Source of the DNA: Methanosarcinales archaeon
Lineage (GTDB): Archaea > Halobacteriota > Syntropharchaeia > Alkanophagales > Methanospirareceae
Reading direction: 5' to 3'
DNA: 5,581 nucleotides
Assembly (NCBI GenBank): GCA_030621945.1
Contig: JAUXGS010000075.1
Span: 1-5,581, forward strand
The notes beneath the pieces were generated by a model. That model made no database searches. It had not been told where the DNA came from and saw only the letters and a list, made by a program, of their open reading frames with translations. A program made the position numbers and the translations under genes. Below are positions 5,430-5,581 of this stretch, piece by piece (within the stretch, counting starts at the first letter, position 1; each line of letters starts with the position of its first letter).

Positions 5430-5581
5430 GGGATCGCCATTAACGTTAACGTCGTAACCGTAGCTATCGAAACCACGATAGCGAGGATAAAACCGAGTAT
5501 ATTTCGAGCGATGGCGAATCGTTTCCCGAGTATCGCGGCTTCGGCCGGGAATTGAAGAACGCCAACGGTAACCCACGCCAC
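5426..5581 (-). CDS. Half-size membrane permease, proximal half, C-terminal fragment
   Basis: An open frame enters from the right edge (first full codon 5581-5579) and ends at the TGA 5428-5426. It gives 51 residues: V-A-W-V-T-V-G-V-L-Q-F-P-A-E-A-A-I-L-G-K-R-F-A, then a hydrophobic helix (about residues 28-50) and a short end L-M-A-I-P. The F-P-x-E-x-x-x-L-G-K motif followed by a last helix parallels K-I-P-L-L-P-L-M-V-Y-Y-F-G plus final helix in the next gene, as expected if the two are homologous halves of a DUF318-type permease. The stop overlaps the next ATG by four bases (ATGA), implying translational coupling and probably equal amounts of both halves. The start and most of the gene lie outside the window. 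Confidence 0.68.
   Translation of the reverse strand: MAWVTVGVLQFPAEAAILGKRFAIARNILGFILAIVVSIATVTTLTLMAIP

Noticed and set aside
5430..5576. N-terminal extension of the permease from ATG 5576
   Set aside because: The Arg/Tyr-rich extension is an out-of-frame reading of the upstream permease gene, which ends at the ATGA overlap with the ATG at 5429.

Overview
The window looks like a piece of a euryarchaeal chromosome, most likely a methanogen or anaerobic methanotroph (Methanosarcinales, ANME-1 or Syntrophoarchaeum-like). The evidence is archaeal promoter architecture (TTTATATA boxes, and one gene whose ATG lies where transcription should start), a secreted repeat protein of the W-N-K-T-F-G-G / D-G-G-Y-I-x-A-G type with the remains of an archaeosortase PEF-CTERM tail, and a small cysteine-rich SufR/COG2345-like regulator. 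The bacterial-type genes present (dnaK, gyrA) are known in these lineages. The exact lineage is inference.

Layout, left to right: (1) 1-47, minus strand: the first codons of a DnaK/Hsp70, running off the left edge, with a perfect Shine-Dalgarno. (2) 48-279: divergent promoter region between dnaK and gyrA. (3) 280-2766, plus: complete DNA gyrase subunit A, 828 aa. (4) 2769-4149, minus and convergent with gyrA: a secreted protein of seven 52-53-residue repeats (a likely seven-bladed beta-propeller). Its open frame stops at 2932, but the next 160 bases still encode a Pro/Ser/Glu-rich linker and a PEF-CTERM membrane tail in broken frames. (5) 4150-4272: divergent promoter region with two perfect palindromes. 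(6) 4273-4881, plus: leaderless winged-helix regulator with a C-terminal cysteine cluster. (7) 4899-5429 and 5426-5581, minus: two half-size permease genes of the DUF318/ArsP-YraQ type overlapping by ATGA; the upstream one is cut by the right edge.

How the genes relate: dnaK and gyrA are divergent housekeeping genes with separate promoters. The regulator and the propeller gene are divergent across about 120 bp holding an 18-bp TGTAGT-N6-ACTACA palindrome at the propeller gene's predicted start of transcription, so autoregulation or control of the propeller gene is plausible. The permease halves probably work together as one pore. They converge on the regulator with a 17-bp gap, which only weakly suggests a link.

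The most notable point is the propeller gene's 3' end. Three one-base changes at short homopolymers would restore a continuous propeller-linker-PEF-CTERM protein ending 2 bp from the gyrA stop. This is either recent decay of a surface-anchoring signal or a cluster of sequencing/assembly errors. I see no wholly new multi-gene system here.
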